From Promethearchaeota archaeon (GTDB taxonomy: Archaea > Asgardarchaeota > Lokiarchaeia > Sigynarchaeales > SOKP01), in the NCBI GenBank assembly GCA_014729315.1, contig WJKD01000154.1:1-19251 (forward strand): DNA of 19,251 nucleotides, written 5' to 3'. Below, in pieces: positions 1-7,350 of this stretch (position 1 is its first letter; every line of letters begins with the position of its first letter). Made by a program: the position numbers and the translations under genes. The notes below the pieces were generated by a model. It made no database searches. It saw only the letters and a list, made by a program, of their open reading frames with translations, and had not been told where the DNA came from.

Positions 1-370
1 ATACAATACCTATCAATCCAATTCCCGCGATTACGCCTGAGATTTGACCGATATAACTTATATTCCTTTGCAAGTCAGTTTCCGATACCGAATAAGTAAG
101 GTATATAAAAAAAGGGATGAGCGAAAAAGCCCATATGAACAACGCCACAGAAAACAAAATCATCGAAATTGCGTTTATTTGACCCGAATAAGAAACTGTG
201 CGCCCCAAATCGCTTAAACTATTAGCCCAAAAGGAATATCCGGGAGCGTTGGGATATTTTTCAGTCCCTCCGGGATAAAAAAACATGGCAGTAAAGATTA
301 AAATTATATATTGAATACAACCAATAAACTCAAAATAAAAACTCCTAATTTTCCAATCTTTAAGGCTCAT
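1..370 (-). CDS. DUF998-like multi-pass membrane protein, C-terminus beyond window
   Basis: The minus strand is open from an ATG at 370 down to base 1, giving 123 visible codons; the gene continues off the left edge. The visible part has a hydrophobic segment at residues 13-32, a polar loop with FYPGGT, PGY and SLSDLG motifs (31-56), and further hydrophobic segments at 66-90 and from 105 on. It aligns without a gap over all 123 residues with the protein encoded at 2035-2709, with about 54 identities by hand count (44%). The Asn/Ser-Asp-x-Gly loop after the first membrane helix resembles the DUF998 family of polytopic membrane proteins, whose function is unknown. A TATA-like GATTATAAAG lies about 25 nt upstream of the ATG, so the mRNA is probably leaderless. 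It is certainly a gene; the family name is a recollection of motif style. Confidence 0.82.
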   Translation of the reverse strand, partial: MSLKDWKIRSFYFEFIGCIQYIILIFTAMFFYPGGTEKYPNAPGYSFWANSLSDLGRTVSYSGQINAISMILFSVALFIWAFSLIPFFIYLTYSVSETDLQRNISYIGQISGVIAGIGLIGIV

Positions 371-390
371 AATTTTTTTTTTACAAAAGT

Positions 391-400
391 CTTTATAATC
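391..400 (-). promoter_or_regulatory. TATA box for the DUF998-like gene at 370
   Basis: Read on the minus strand this is GATTATAAAG, centred about 25 nt before the ATG at 370. That is the archaeal TATA-to-start distance expected for a leaderless transcript. The rest of 371-618 shows only AT-rich sequence. Confidence 0.5.
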
Positions 401-618
401 TTTTTGGCAAAATTATGTTGATAGCTTGAATATAGCTTAGACGATGTTATTAAAATAATTTTTCTATTTAAAATTTAAAAACAATTTTACTTTTTCTGGT
501 TATATTATTGTTCTATATGCGAATTAAAGAATCAATAAGTTCTTATATTATTAGTATAAAAGAAAATGAATTTGGTGCTCTGGCTTAATATTAAATTAGG
601 AAAGACTACTCTCCCATC

Positions 619-1113
619 TCACATATTTGAAATGATTTCCTCGATTACTTCTTTAGGCATTAAAGATTTTTTCTGAATTTCTTCTTCGGACATGCCCTCG
701 TTAAACATGCGAATAACCACATTTGCCATAGGTTCGCTAATCTCTATTATATGATTGTCTGGATCGTAAAGTCTGAAGCCTCTCTGACCCCAAGGATGTT
801 CTCTAATCGGATGTATTATTCTAATTTTTTCTTTTTTTAATGTTTGAATTAATTCTTCAAGCTCATCATATTCAAAATAGAGTTCAAGATTGTTACCTCC
901 GGTTTTTATTTCTTTTGCTCTTCCTTCGAAAATGGTATTAAGCGCGTATTCCTTTTCCCATATTACGAAACCCCCTTCAAAACCCACATTTCGTCCAAAA
1001 TCTATTGTAATTTTCTGACCAAGTACATTGGTATAAAAATTCTTGGATCTCTTAATATCTTTAACCAATACAACCGAGCTCACAAATTTCGGTAAATTAA
1101 ATTTTTTTTTCAT
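619..1113 (-). CDS. VOC (glyoxalase/bleomycin-resistance fold) family protein
   Basis: This 164-residue protein has the vicinal-oxygen-chelate pattern. A first beta strand leads into VKDIKRSKNFY at 17-27. A central strand, NLELYFEYDELEE (75-87), carries the usual second metal-ligand Glu at E77. A C-terminal block, WGQRGFRLYDPDNHIIEI (108-125), supplies the canonical last ligand E124. The first-strand position that is normally His appears to be Ser (S12/S13), so metal binding may differ from glyoxalase I. H101 and H106 are alternative ligands. After the VOC module comes an acidic helical tail of about 38 residues (127-164) with a helix-turn-helix-like spacing, which simple VOC proteins lack. 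The substrate cannot be read from sequence. It stands alone on the minus strand between unrelated genes. Confidence 0.85.
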   Translation of the reverse strand: MKKKFNLPKFVSSVVLVKDIKRSKNFYTNVLGQKITIDFGRNVGFEGGFVIWEKEYALNTIFEGRAKEIKTGGNNLELYFEYDELEELIQTLKKEKIRIIHPIREHPWGQRGFRLYDPDNHIIEISEPMANVVIRMFNEGMSEEEIQKKSLMPKEVIEEIISNM

Positions 1114-1414
1114 TTGTTATCATTCTCCGCTACAAAATTGGAATTTTTTATATTTAAAATGTTATTATTTAGAGTTTTTGTATTAATAAAAACGATCTAA
1201 CAGAATTAAATTTATAATTTTTTCAAATATGGTTTAGTATAAAAAGAATCCTTAAAATTGGTGAATAATTCGGATAATTAGAGTTTAAGACTGTTTAACC
1301 TTAATTTTATGAAATATAATAGAAATTTTTTTAGGACCTTTCGGAATTAATTTTCTTGGATTGGATTATTTCTACAATAAAAATCATGAAAAATCATAAA
1401 GGAAGAATTATACG
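1114..1414. other. 301-bp intergenic gap with divergent promoters
   Basis: No gene longer than a few codons is visible. On the minus strand an AT-rich TTTAAATATAAAAAA stretch near 1150-1165 could be the TATA box for the VOC gene. On the plus side the end of the gap holds a 10-bp imperfect tandem repeat (AAATCATGAA then AAATCATAAA, 1381-1400) and a GGAAG ribosome-binding-like motif at 1401-1405. Confidence 0.4.
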
Positions 1415-1957
1415 ATGAAAGAAGAAAATAAGCTAGTCTTTAAATGGCAAGTATATGGAATGCTTTTTATTATGATAGTTGGTTCACTTTTACATTTTCT
1501 TTACGAGTGGACAGGTTCTTTTTATCCCATCGGGGCAATTTCAGCAGTAAATGAAAGCGTATGGGAGCATTTAAAGATGGGTTTTTGGCCTGTTATATTT
1601 TTTGCCCCTTTAGAATATCGAATGATTAAAGAGGATGTTCAAAATTTTATCGTAGCTAAAACATTAGCTAGCTATATTATTCCATTAACGATAATCGCTA
1701 TATTTTATTCCTACACAGCGATACTTGGAAGAAATTTTTTACTTTTTGACGGTTTAAGCTTTATTATTGCTATTATAATTGGTCAAATCGTCAGTTTCAA
1801 AATACTTACGATAAATGAGTTAAATCGAACATTTCCGATTATTACTTTTGTTTTAATTTGCTTATTGGGATTATCTTTCGTTTTTTTTACATATTTCACC
1901 CCTGAGCTTCCAATTTTTAGGGATTCACAGACCGGATTTTACGGAATCTCAGCTTAG
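1415..1957 (+). CDS. DUF6512-like integral membrane protein
   Basis: The 180-residue product has about five hydrophobic segments (roughly 13-30, 54-66, 82-104, 107-126 and 138-160). Between the first two is a conserved-looking loop with LLHFLYEW at 25-32 and VNESVWEHLKMGFWP at 45-59. The LHFLYEW and NES-WEH-LK signatures match what I recall of the DUF6512 family of uncharacterised membrane proteins. No catalytic role can be assigned. A GGAAG motif 10 nt before the ATG supports this start. A 10-codon ORF (1386-1418) overlaps the start by ATGA and could couple translation. The gene converges with the next one at 2035. Gene reality is nearly certain; the family label is moderately so. Confidence 0.8.
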   Translation: MKEENKLVFKWQVYGMLFIMIVGSLLHFLYEWTGSFYPIGAISAVNESVWEHLKMGFWPVIFFAPLEYRMIKEDVQNFIVAKTLASYIIPLTIIAIFYSYTAILGRNFLLFDGLSFIIAIIIGQIVSFKILTINELNRTFPIITFVLICLLGLSFVFFTYFTPELPIFRDSQTGFYGISA

Positions 1958-2014
1958 CATTTGTTAATAAGCCGATATAATCTCTTTAAAACATTAAACT
2001 ATAGATGATAAGAT

Positions 2015-2025
2015 AAAAAAAAAAA
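2015..2025 (-). terminator. U-tract terminator for the DUF998-like gene 2035-2709
   Basis: A run of 11 A on the plus strand becomes a U11 tract about 10-20 nt after the stop of the minus-strand gene. This is the typical archaeal intrinsic termination signal. It lies in the 77-bp gap between two convergent genes. Confidence 0.5.
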
Positions 2026-2034
2026 TAAGAAATT

Positions 2035-2709
2035 TTAATTAGATTTCTCGAGTTTCAACGCACCATAGCTAATAATCATTAATGTTATTGTGGTTGCAAA
2101 CCAACCTATTTTCTGGGCAAGCACCATTAATGGGCGACTCCCCACGATTCCTAATAATCCTAGGAAAGATATAAAGAAAAATAAAACTGTGTAAGTCGTA
2201 AAAACATACAAATATTTTCTGGGAAATGTCTTACTTCTGTACATCGCTACTGAATAAAAAATTCCCACAAATATCACGCAAGAATATCGAACATATACAA
2301 AGAACATATGACCTTCGATATTAAGGTCTGAAGGTGTAAACGCTATGCCGATTAAAGCTAAAGAAGAGATTATCCCAAGACCAGTGCCTATTTTACTTAA
2401 TTGTCTTTGTAATCTATCTGCGACAAATAAATATCTTAGAGCTAAATAAAAAGGTATGCTCACGATACCAATAAAGATTAATGCTGAAGAAAGGAAAATC
2501 ATAGATATAATATTTAATCTGCCCGAATATGCGAATAATTGTCCAGAGTCGCTTATTGTATTACCTAAGAAGTTATAGCCTGGGTAATTAGGATTAGTGG
2601 TCGTCCCTCCCGCGTAGAACAACATTGCTAAAATAATAAGACCATTGTTGATGATTAAACCAACAATTTCTAAAACATAAGCCTTTTCTTTCCAGTTTTT
2701 TACTTTCAT
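2035..2709 (-). CDS. DUF998-like multi-pass membrane protein, complete paralog
   Basis: This 224-residue polytopic protein has hydrophobic stretches at about 13-32, 66-93, 108-125, 132-152, 167-190 and 195-217, so six to seven membrane spans. The loop after the first span holds FYAGGT (31-36), PGYNF (43-47) and NTISDSG (50-56), the same motifs as the truncated gene at the left edge. The two align gaplessly for 123 residues at about 44% identity. That indicates gene duplication, now separated by the VOC and DUF6512-like genes. The motif style suggests DUF998, of unknown function. An AT-rich TATA-like stretch lies about 30-35 nt upstream of the ATG. Nothing indicates substrate or partner. Confidence 0.85.
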   Translation of the reverse strand: MKVKNWKEKAYVLEIVGLIINNGLIILAMLFYAGGTTTNPNYPGYNFLGNTISDSGQLFAYSGRLNIISMIFLSSALIFIGIVSIPFYLALRYLFVADRLQRQLSKIGTGLGIISSLALIGIAFTPSDLNIEGHMFFVYVRYSCVIFVGIFYSVAMYRSKTFPRKYLYVFTTYTVLFFFISFLGLLGIVGSRPLMVLAQKIGWFATTITLMIISYGALKLEKSN

Positions 2710-2927
2710 CGAATTTTAACTCACACTTTTTGTCTATAATAAAATAAATTTCTGTTTTATATTATAAATAATTTTTAATCATTCTATTTATGTTTCTCTG
2801 CTATTCAAGCTTTTCTTTTAATTTTATTATTTATTCCATTTTACTTATTAAATTAGCTTAATAGCTCTATCTACCGAGGTCCTAAAGTCTAATAAAACTC
2901 TAGATCCTAAAATCTTTCCTTTACTAT

Positions 2928-2937
2928 AAAAAAAAAA
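2928..2937 (-). terminator. U10 terminator after the hotdog thioesterase gene
   Basis: Ten consecutive A on the plus strand give a U10 tract downstream of the minus-strand thioesterase stop at 2985. A short inverted repeat (GATAA/TTATC, about 2949-2963) precedes it. The remainder of 2710-2984 is AT-rich with no gene. Confidence 0.5.
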
Positions 2938-2984
2938 CCAGGCTAAAGATAATTGATTTATCATAAGAAGAATTGGAGAAATTT

Positions 2985-3524
2985 TTATATTTTCGCAAAA
3001 TATTTTTTGATCGGGCCAAAAAAACTGCGATACACTTCCTCCACATCTTCCAGCCTAATATGAAATAGGCGTGCGAGCGACTTCTTGTCCGGTAAACTCC
3101 AGGTGCTGTTAGATTCCACTAAAATCTTATTGCTCATATCTTTTATATGCGCGTGTACTATCACATGTGTGTCATCATTAGCTCCGATCTTACCCTCTAC
3201 GACGATATCTGTATTAATATAAACGGGTTTGATGTAATTTACTGCGAAGTTTTGAGTTAACCCCAGTCTATTCAAATTTACCGAAATTGTCCAAGCAGAA
3301 ACTTCGTCAAGGAGGGTAGCAATAATACCTCCGTGACCTAAGCCCTGAAACCCACTAAACTTTGGCGGGATATTATAAAATGTGAACAAACTCTCCTCAA
3401 GTCGCCAAAACTCAAGCTCTAAGCCTGAGGGATTCACACACCCGAAACAATAGCCAGAATAATTATTCGGAATTGGGGGATTACTTTTTATAAACTCTTT
3501 TAATTCTTTAACAGTATACGACAT
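2985..3524 (-). CDS. PaaI-like hotdog-fold acyl-CoA thioesterase
   Basis: The 179-residue protein matches the 4HBT/PaaI-type hotdog family. It has a Cys-rich entry, YCFGCVNPSGLELEFW (25-40). The catalytic helix, FQGLGHGGIIATLLDEVSAW (59-78), contains the HGG and the acidic residue D73. The strand pattern VNYIKPVYINTDIVVEGKI follows at 95-113. Family members hydrolyse acyl-CoA thioesters, often aromatic or medium-chain, as tetramers in the cytosol. The YCFGC-NPxGL motif is typical of archaeal and bacterial members described as PaaI-like. A C-terminal tail of about 35 residues is divergent. It is monocistronic and divergent from cdhA; the specific substrate is unknown. An acyl-CoA synthetase lies far downstream, but no operon link exists. 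Confidence 0.88.
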   Translation of the reverse strand: MSYTVKELKEFIKSNPPIPNNYSGYCFGCVNPSGLELEFWRLEESLFTFYNIPPKFSGFQGLGHGGIIATLLDEVSAWTISVNLNRLGLTQNFAVNYIKPVYINTDIVVEGKIGANDDTHVIVHAHIKDMSNKILVESNSTWSLPDKKSLARLFHIRLEDVEEVYRSFFGPIKKYFAKI

Positions 3525-3709
3525 GTTTTTTCATTTATCGAGAATTAAGATATTTTCTTGGTACGAAAGTAAGAAAATCGAGTTATTAAAGACTCTATTT
3601 ATATTTTAATAAGTTAATTCGACATTTCATGTTTGAGGTTTTATGATAAGAGACTAAAGAAAATTTAAGTTCAATAACTCAAATAACCCCGATGAATAAA
3701 ATCTTATTA

Positions 3710-3725
3710 GTGTGAAATTTCACAC
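3710..3725. promoter_or_regulatory. Perfect 16-bp palindrome, candidate operator
   Basis: GTGTGAAATTTCACAC is identical to its reverse complement over all 16 bases. It sits about 180 bp upstream of both divergent starts (3524 and 3907). A dimeric HTH regulator site is the simplest reading. The half-site TGTGA recalls CRP/FNR sites, but the spacing here is 4, not 6. Confidence 0.5.
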
Positions 3726-3875
3726 ATTTATTCCTTAACCCATTTTAGCGTTTTAGTTTTCCTTAATAACCATTAACTTTTAAATTCTCAAATATCTGTT
3801 TATCATAGAAATAAATCATTAACAAAATAAATTTAAAATAAAATCAAAAATAAACTAAATTATCATTATTCTCGA

Positions 3876-3891
3876 TTTAAAAATTATAAAT
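3876..3891 (+). promoter_or_regulatory. TATA-box region of cdhA
   Basis: TTTAAAAATTATAAAT lies 16-31 nt before the cdhA ATG at 3907. With archaeal spacing, transcription would begin at or within a few bases of the start codon. No Shine-Dalgarno motif is present, so the mRNA is probably leaderless. Confidence 0.55.
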
Positions 3892-3906
3892 AGAGTGATA
3901 TGAAAA

Positions 3907-6255
3907 ATGAGTAAAAAAGGGGCTAAGCTTAAGATCGATTCATACAAAGGTCCACTCGGATCCATAAAAGGATTCGAATTAACTGCTGGTAAAGTAAGCT
4001 ACGGTGACGAAACTGAATGGGAACCTATGGGACCAACACCAAGACCCCATATCCCAACATTGCGCGAATGGTTTTTCAAATTGATGGACAGATATAAACC
4101 CTATTATATGCCTATTTGCGATATGTGCTGCTTATGTACGTACGGAAAATGTAATCTTTCCAAGGGTAGAACAGGCGCATGCGGTATTAATATGGAAACG
4201 CAACAAGCAAGAATCGTAGAGATCGCTTGTTGTATTGGAGCTTCGTGCCATAGTGCCCATGGAGATCACTTACTTCATTGGCTTAAAGAAAAGTACGGAA
4301 ATGTTCCAATTAACTTTGGAAATAATATTGCCGTAGAGATGCCGATGGTAAGATTAATCGTCGGAATGAAACCCGAAACCTTGGAAGATTTGGAAAGTGC
4401 TATGGAATGGGTTCAATTCACAATTACCCATTTACTTGCTGCAGGTCATACCGGCCAAGAAGCGAGCTACAAAGATTACGAATCTAAAGCCTTTTTAGCT
4501 GGATTAGCTGATGCAGTAGGTATGGAAATTTCAGATGCGGTACAAATAGCAGCATATGGATTTCCAATGGGCGAACCTGAAGTACCTATTGTAGAATTAG
4601 GAATGGGAACCTTAGATACAGAGAATAAAGCAACAATTTTAATGATTGGGCATAATGTCGCGCCTGGAATTGAATTAGTTGATTATATGAGAGAAAAAGG
4701 CGTAGACGACAAAGTGGATGTTGGTGCAATTTGTTGTACTGCCTTAGATTTGACTAGATATTACGATGGAGCAAAAATTGTTGGTTCATTATCGAGACAA
4801 ATGTTCTATATTCGTTCTGGTTTAGCAGATGTAGTGATGGTTGACGAACAATGCGTTAATCTTAGGTCATACGAACAAGCTAAACTTGTTGACGCGCCAT
4901 TTATTGCAACTAACGAAAAAATTATGGCGGGTTTACCAAATAGAACTGACGATCCCGCAGAAGAAATTATCGATGATTTAGTAAGCGGAAAAGCAGATGG
5001 TGTCCTAATCCTTGATCCGGTTAAGGCTGGTAAAGTAGCTGTTGAGACGGCCATTAAAGTTAAACCGTTGAGAAAAGCGAAAAGTGCGGTTCCGGACGAA
5101 AAAGGATGCATTGAGATGGCTTTAAGGTGTAATGGATGCGGTAATTGCCAGAGGAATTGTCCTAACGATTTACCATTAGTAGAAGGAGTGAATTTAGTTA
5201 AGCAAGGAGATTTTTCAGTATTATCAGAAGCGTTTGATTCTTGCCTGGATTGCGGTAGATGCGAAGCAGATTGCATGAAAGAAGTTTCGCCATTAACCTT
5301 AATTATGTATGCTGGACGGGAAAAAATTAGAAGCGAAACCTTTAACTGTCGAGTTGGTAGAGGACCGATCCAAGACACTGAAATTAGAAATGTAGGTGCT
5401 CCTATCGTTCTTGGAGAGATTCCAGGAATTGTTGCTATTATCGGATGCGCAAACTACGGTAAAGAGATCCAAGAATTATATACGATGGCAGAAGAATTTT
5501 GTAAGCGAAATTACATCGTAGTTGTCTCTGGTTGCGGTGCAATGGATATTGGATTAGTCAAAGACGAGGACGGAAAAACATTATATGACAGATATCCAGG
5601 AGATTTCGACAGAGGCGGTTTAGTAAACGTAGGGTCATGCGTTTCAAATCCACACATTAACGGTGCCGCGGTAAAAGTTGCAAATATTTTTGCCCGAAGA
5701 CCATTGAGAGGAAACTATGAAGAGATTGCTGATTATGTACTGAATAGAGTTGGAGCTTGTGGTGTCGCTTGGGGTGCTATGAGTCAGAAAGCAGCAAGTA
5801 TCGCAAGCAGCTGCAACGGAATGGGAATTCCTGCAGTGTTAGGACCTCATTCCGCTGAATATAGAAGAATGTATATTGGACGAGCTGACGATGATGAAAC
5901 ATGGAAAGTTTGGAACGCTCGAGACGCAACACCCGATCATTTGGTTGGACCTGGACCCGAACATCTATTAACGACCGCAGAATCTATCGAACAAGCTATT
6001 TGCTTAGTAGCAAAAATGTGTTTAAGACCTGCTGATAACTCGAAGGGCAGAATGATTAAGCTTTCCCATTGGATTGATTTAGAAAGAAAATATAAGGGAG
6101 TCGAGTTTCCCGAAGATTTAGACAAATTTATTCGAGTAGAATCTGATATTCCTATCCAAATGAAGGACGGAATTATGGAATATCTAAAAGAAAAAGGTTG
6201 GGAACCAAGAGAAATTGTTGACCCAACATTGCTCGAACGCTTGTGTCATACCTAA
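3907..6255 (+). CDS. cdhA: Acetyl-CoA decarbonylase/synthase alpha subunit (Ni-Fe-S CO dehydrogenase)
   Basis: This 782-residue protein is a full-length archaeal CdhA (family about 780-810). It catalyses reversible oxidation of CO to CO2 at the NiFe4S4 C-cluster and in methanogens is the alpha subunit of the cytosolic acetyl-CoA decarbonylase/synthase complex. The N-terminal B/D-cluster block has Cys at 71, 74, 75, 77, 82 and 92. The C-cluster ligands appear as H249 (GHNVAPG), C277 (ICC), C316 (EQC), C514 (IGC), C543 (SGC) and C578 (GSC). Two ferredoxin-type 4Fe-4S sites (C408/411/414/418 and C446/449/452/456) mark the archaeal rather than bacterial CooS/AcsA form. No cdhB, C, D, E or cooC-like gene is adjacent, although the usual operon keeps them together. 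No residue expected for catalysis seems missing. Confidence 0.97.
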   Translation: MSKKGAKLKIDSYKGPLGSIKGFELTAGKVSYGDETEWEPMGPTPRPHIPTLREWFFKLMDRYKPYYMPICDMCCLCTYGKCNLSKGRTGACGINMETQQARIVEIACCIGASCHSAHGDHLLHWLKEKYGNVPINFGNNIAVEMPMVRLIVGMKPETLEDLESAMEWVQFTITHLLAAGHTGQEASYKDYESKAFLAGLADAVGMEISDAVQIAAYGFPMGEPEVPIVELGMGTLDTENKATILMIGHNVAPGIELVDYMREKGVDDKVDVGAICCTALDLTRYYDGAKIVGSLSRQMFYIRSGLADVVMVDEQCVNLRSYEQAKLVDAPFIATNEKIMAGLPNRTDDPAEEIIDDLVSGKADGVLILDPVKAGKVAVETAIKVKPLRKAKSAVPDEKGCIEMALRCNGCGNCQRNCPNDLPLVEGVNLVKQGDFSVLSEAFDSCLDCGRCEADCMKEVSPLTLIMYAGREKIRSETFNCRVGRGPIQDTEIRNVGAPIVLGEIPGIVAIIGCANYGKEIQELYTMAEEFCKRNYIVVVSGCGAMDIGLVKDEDGKTLYDRYPGDFDRGGLVNVGSCVSNPHINGAAVKVANIFARRPLRGNYEEIADYVLNRVGACGVAWGAMSQKAASIASSCNGMGIPAVLGPHSAEYRRMYIGRADDDETWKVWNARDATPDHLVGPGPEHLLTTAESIEQAICLVAKMCLRPADNSKGRMIKLSHWIDLERKYKGVEFPEDLDKFIRVESDIPIQMKDGIMEYLKEKGWEPREIVDPTLLERLCHT

Positions 6256-6270
6256 TTCTAAATTCCAATA

Positions 6271-6294
6271 TTTTTATTTTCTTTTTTTTATTTT
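6271..6294 (+). terminator. U-rich terminator of cdhA
   Basis: A T-rich stretch with runs of 5, 4, 8 and 4 T starts 16 nt after the cdhA stop. It fits archaeal U-tract termination and supports cdhA being a single-gene transcript. Confidence 0.5.
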
Positions 6295-6346
6295 AACCTT
6301 TAGAAATCTGGATTATGTATTATTTGCAAAATACATGATTTAACTT

Positions 6347-6366
6347 AAATAGAGAAAAATCTATTT
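6347..6366. promoter_or_regulatory. 7-bp inverted repeat overlapping the core promoter of the TspO-like gene
   Basis: AAATAGA (6347-6353), six bases, then TCTATTT (6360-6366) form a perfect inverted repeat. The first arm overlaps the TATA-like CTTAAATAG, about 27 nt before the ATG at 6378. A repressor bound here would compete with TBP. A second inverted repeat, ATGTATT/AATACAT, lies just upstream (6315-6336). Confidence 0.4.
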
Positions 6367-6377
6367 TATTAAGTAAT

Positions 6378-7169
6378 ATGAGTAATTTAAAGTATCGAAA
6401 ACTGCTTCAAATTTTCAATATAATTGCTTTTTTTTTGACCCTTTTAGTAAATGGGCTTTCTGGTTTGAGAATTTTTAATGGAAACACTATCGCTGATGTG
6501 TCGGAAGATTACGAGAATTTGTTCACTCCAGCGGGCCTCACATTCAGTATATGGGGTGTGATTTATACCTTTCTTTTAATCTTTGTATTCTATCAGGCTC
6601 GCGATTTTCTTAATAGGGAACAAAAAAACATCGAATGTGTGGAGCAGATTAATGTGTTTTTTATCATCAGTTGCATATTAAACGGTTTATGGATTATCAC
6701 GTGGCTATACGAACTCATTCTACTTAGTTTAATAGTAATGATTTTATTATTATTTGATTTAATTATAATTTATCTTCGATTAAATATCGCCAAAGCCGAT
6801 ATCGATTTAAGAGATAAAGTAATCGTGTGGATTCCGTTTAGTCTATATTTGGGATGGATATCGGTTGCCACAGTAGCTAACACCACGGTCTTTTTAGTAT
6901 CGATTAACTGGAATGGTTTTGGACTCTCTCCGCTAATATGGACCTTAATCGTGATTATTATGCTAAGTGTACTTACTTTGACGATTTTATATACTCGTAA
7001 AGATCTAGTATATCCCTTAGTTCTGATTTGGACCTCTATTGGAATTATATTAAGAAGAATTGATATATATTTCGTTCTTTTTATCTCGGCAATTTTGGTA
7101 ATCGTCACGATCGCTCTAAACTTAGGATATTTTATCGTTCGCAAATATGTTCTCAAAAAAAAAGTATAA
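6378..7169 (+). CDS. TspO/MBR (tryptophan-rich sensory protein)-related membrane protein
   Basis: The 263-residue protein has about seven to eight membrane segments (roughly 9-29, 54-74, 92-108, 111-134, 148-170, 185-205, 212-226 and 229-255). Two motifs match the long TspO-related group: LFTPAGLTFSIWGVIY (48-63) and PFSLYLGWISVATVANTT (153-170), where Trp and Asn are typical. Classic TspO is about 160 residues with five helices and binds porphyrins or sterols. This longer version shares the core but has extra C-terminal helices, and its ligand is unknown. The gene follows cdhA by 122 bp but has its own TATA box after a terminator, so an operon with cdhA is unlikely. Confidence 0.75.
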   Translation: MSNLKYRKLLQIFNIIAFFLTLLVNGLSGLRIFNGNTIADVSEDYENLFTPAGLTFSIWGVIYTFLLIFVFYQARDFLNREQKNIECVEQINVFFIISCILNGLWIITWLYELILLSLIVMILLLFDLIIIYLRLNIAKADIDLRDKVIVWIPFSLYLGWISVATVANTTVFLVSINWNGFGLSPLIWTLIVIIMLSVLTLTILYTRKDLVYPLVLIWTSIGIILRRIDIYFVLFISAILVIVTIALNLGYFIVRKYVLKKKV

Positions 7170-7214
7170 TATCACACTTTAATGCTTCAGTTATCTTCCA
7201 TAAAAAATTTAAAA

Positions 7215-7231
7215 ATGCATTCAAAATGCAT
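7215..7231. promoter_or_regulatory. ATGCAT double site (17-bp inverted repeat), candidate operator
   Basis: ATGCATT-CAA-AATGCAT is a perfect 7-bp inverted repeat with a 3-nt spacer. It can also be read as two direct copies of AAAATGCAT spaced 11 bp apart, one helical turn. It lies about 120 bp upstream of the small gene at 7351 and 46 bp after the TspO-like gene. Confidence 0.4.
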
Positions 7232-7350
7232 AACCATAGAGATATTACGAGAAGGATGGTTTTTTTAATATACTGAATTGAAATTTGTTCTTATAAGCAA
7301 TTTGTTTTTATTTTATACTTGATTTTATAAACTTAGAATTCACTAGAGTG

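Larger units (their letters stand above)
3525..3906. other. 382-bp divergent promoter region between the thioesterase gene and cdhA
   Basis: No gene is visible. The gap holds a perfect 16-bp palindrome (3710-3725), a TTAATAACCATTAAC element (3763-3777) whose exact reverse complement recurs at 9188-9202, and the cdhA core promoter at its right end. Confidence 0.6.

Noticed and set aside
3710..3725. Calling the palindrome a CRP/FNR site
   Set aside because: The half-sites match but the spacer is 4 bp, not 6, and no such regulator gene is seen; only a generic operator call is justified.
4806..5378. 190-codon open frame on the minus strand inside cdhA
   Set aside because: It is the antisense shadow of a well-conserved enzyme gene whose sense frame carries all expected cluster ligands; the antisense product has no recognisable domain.
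6770..7156. 128-codon minus-strand frame inside the TspO-like gene
   Set aside because: The sense frame has TspO-type motifs and membrane helices; the antisense frame is a by-product of AT-rich hydrophobic codons.
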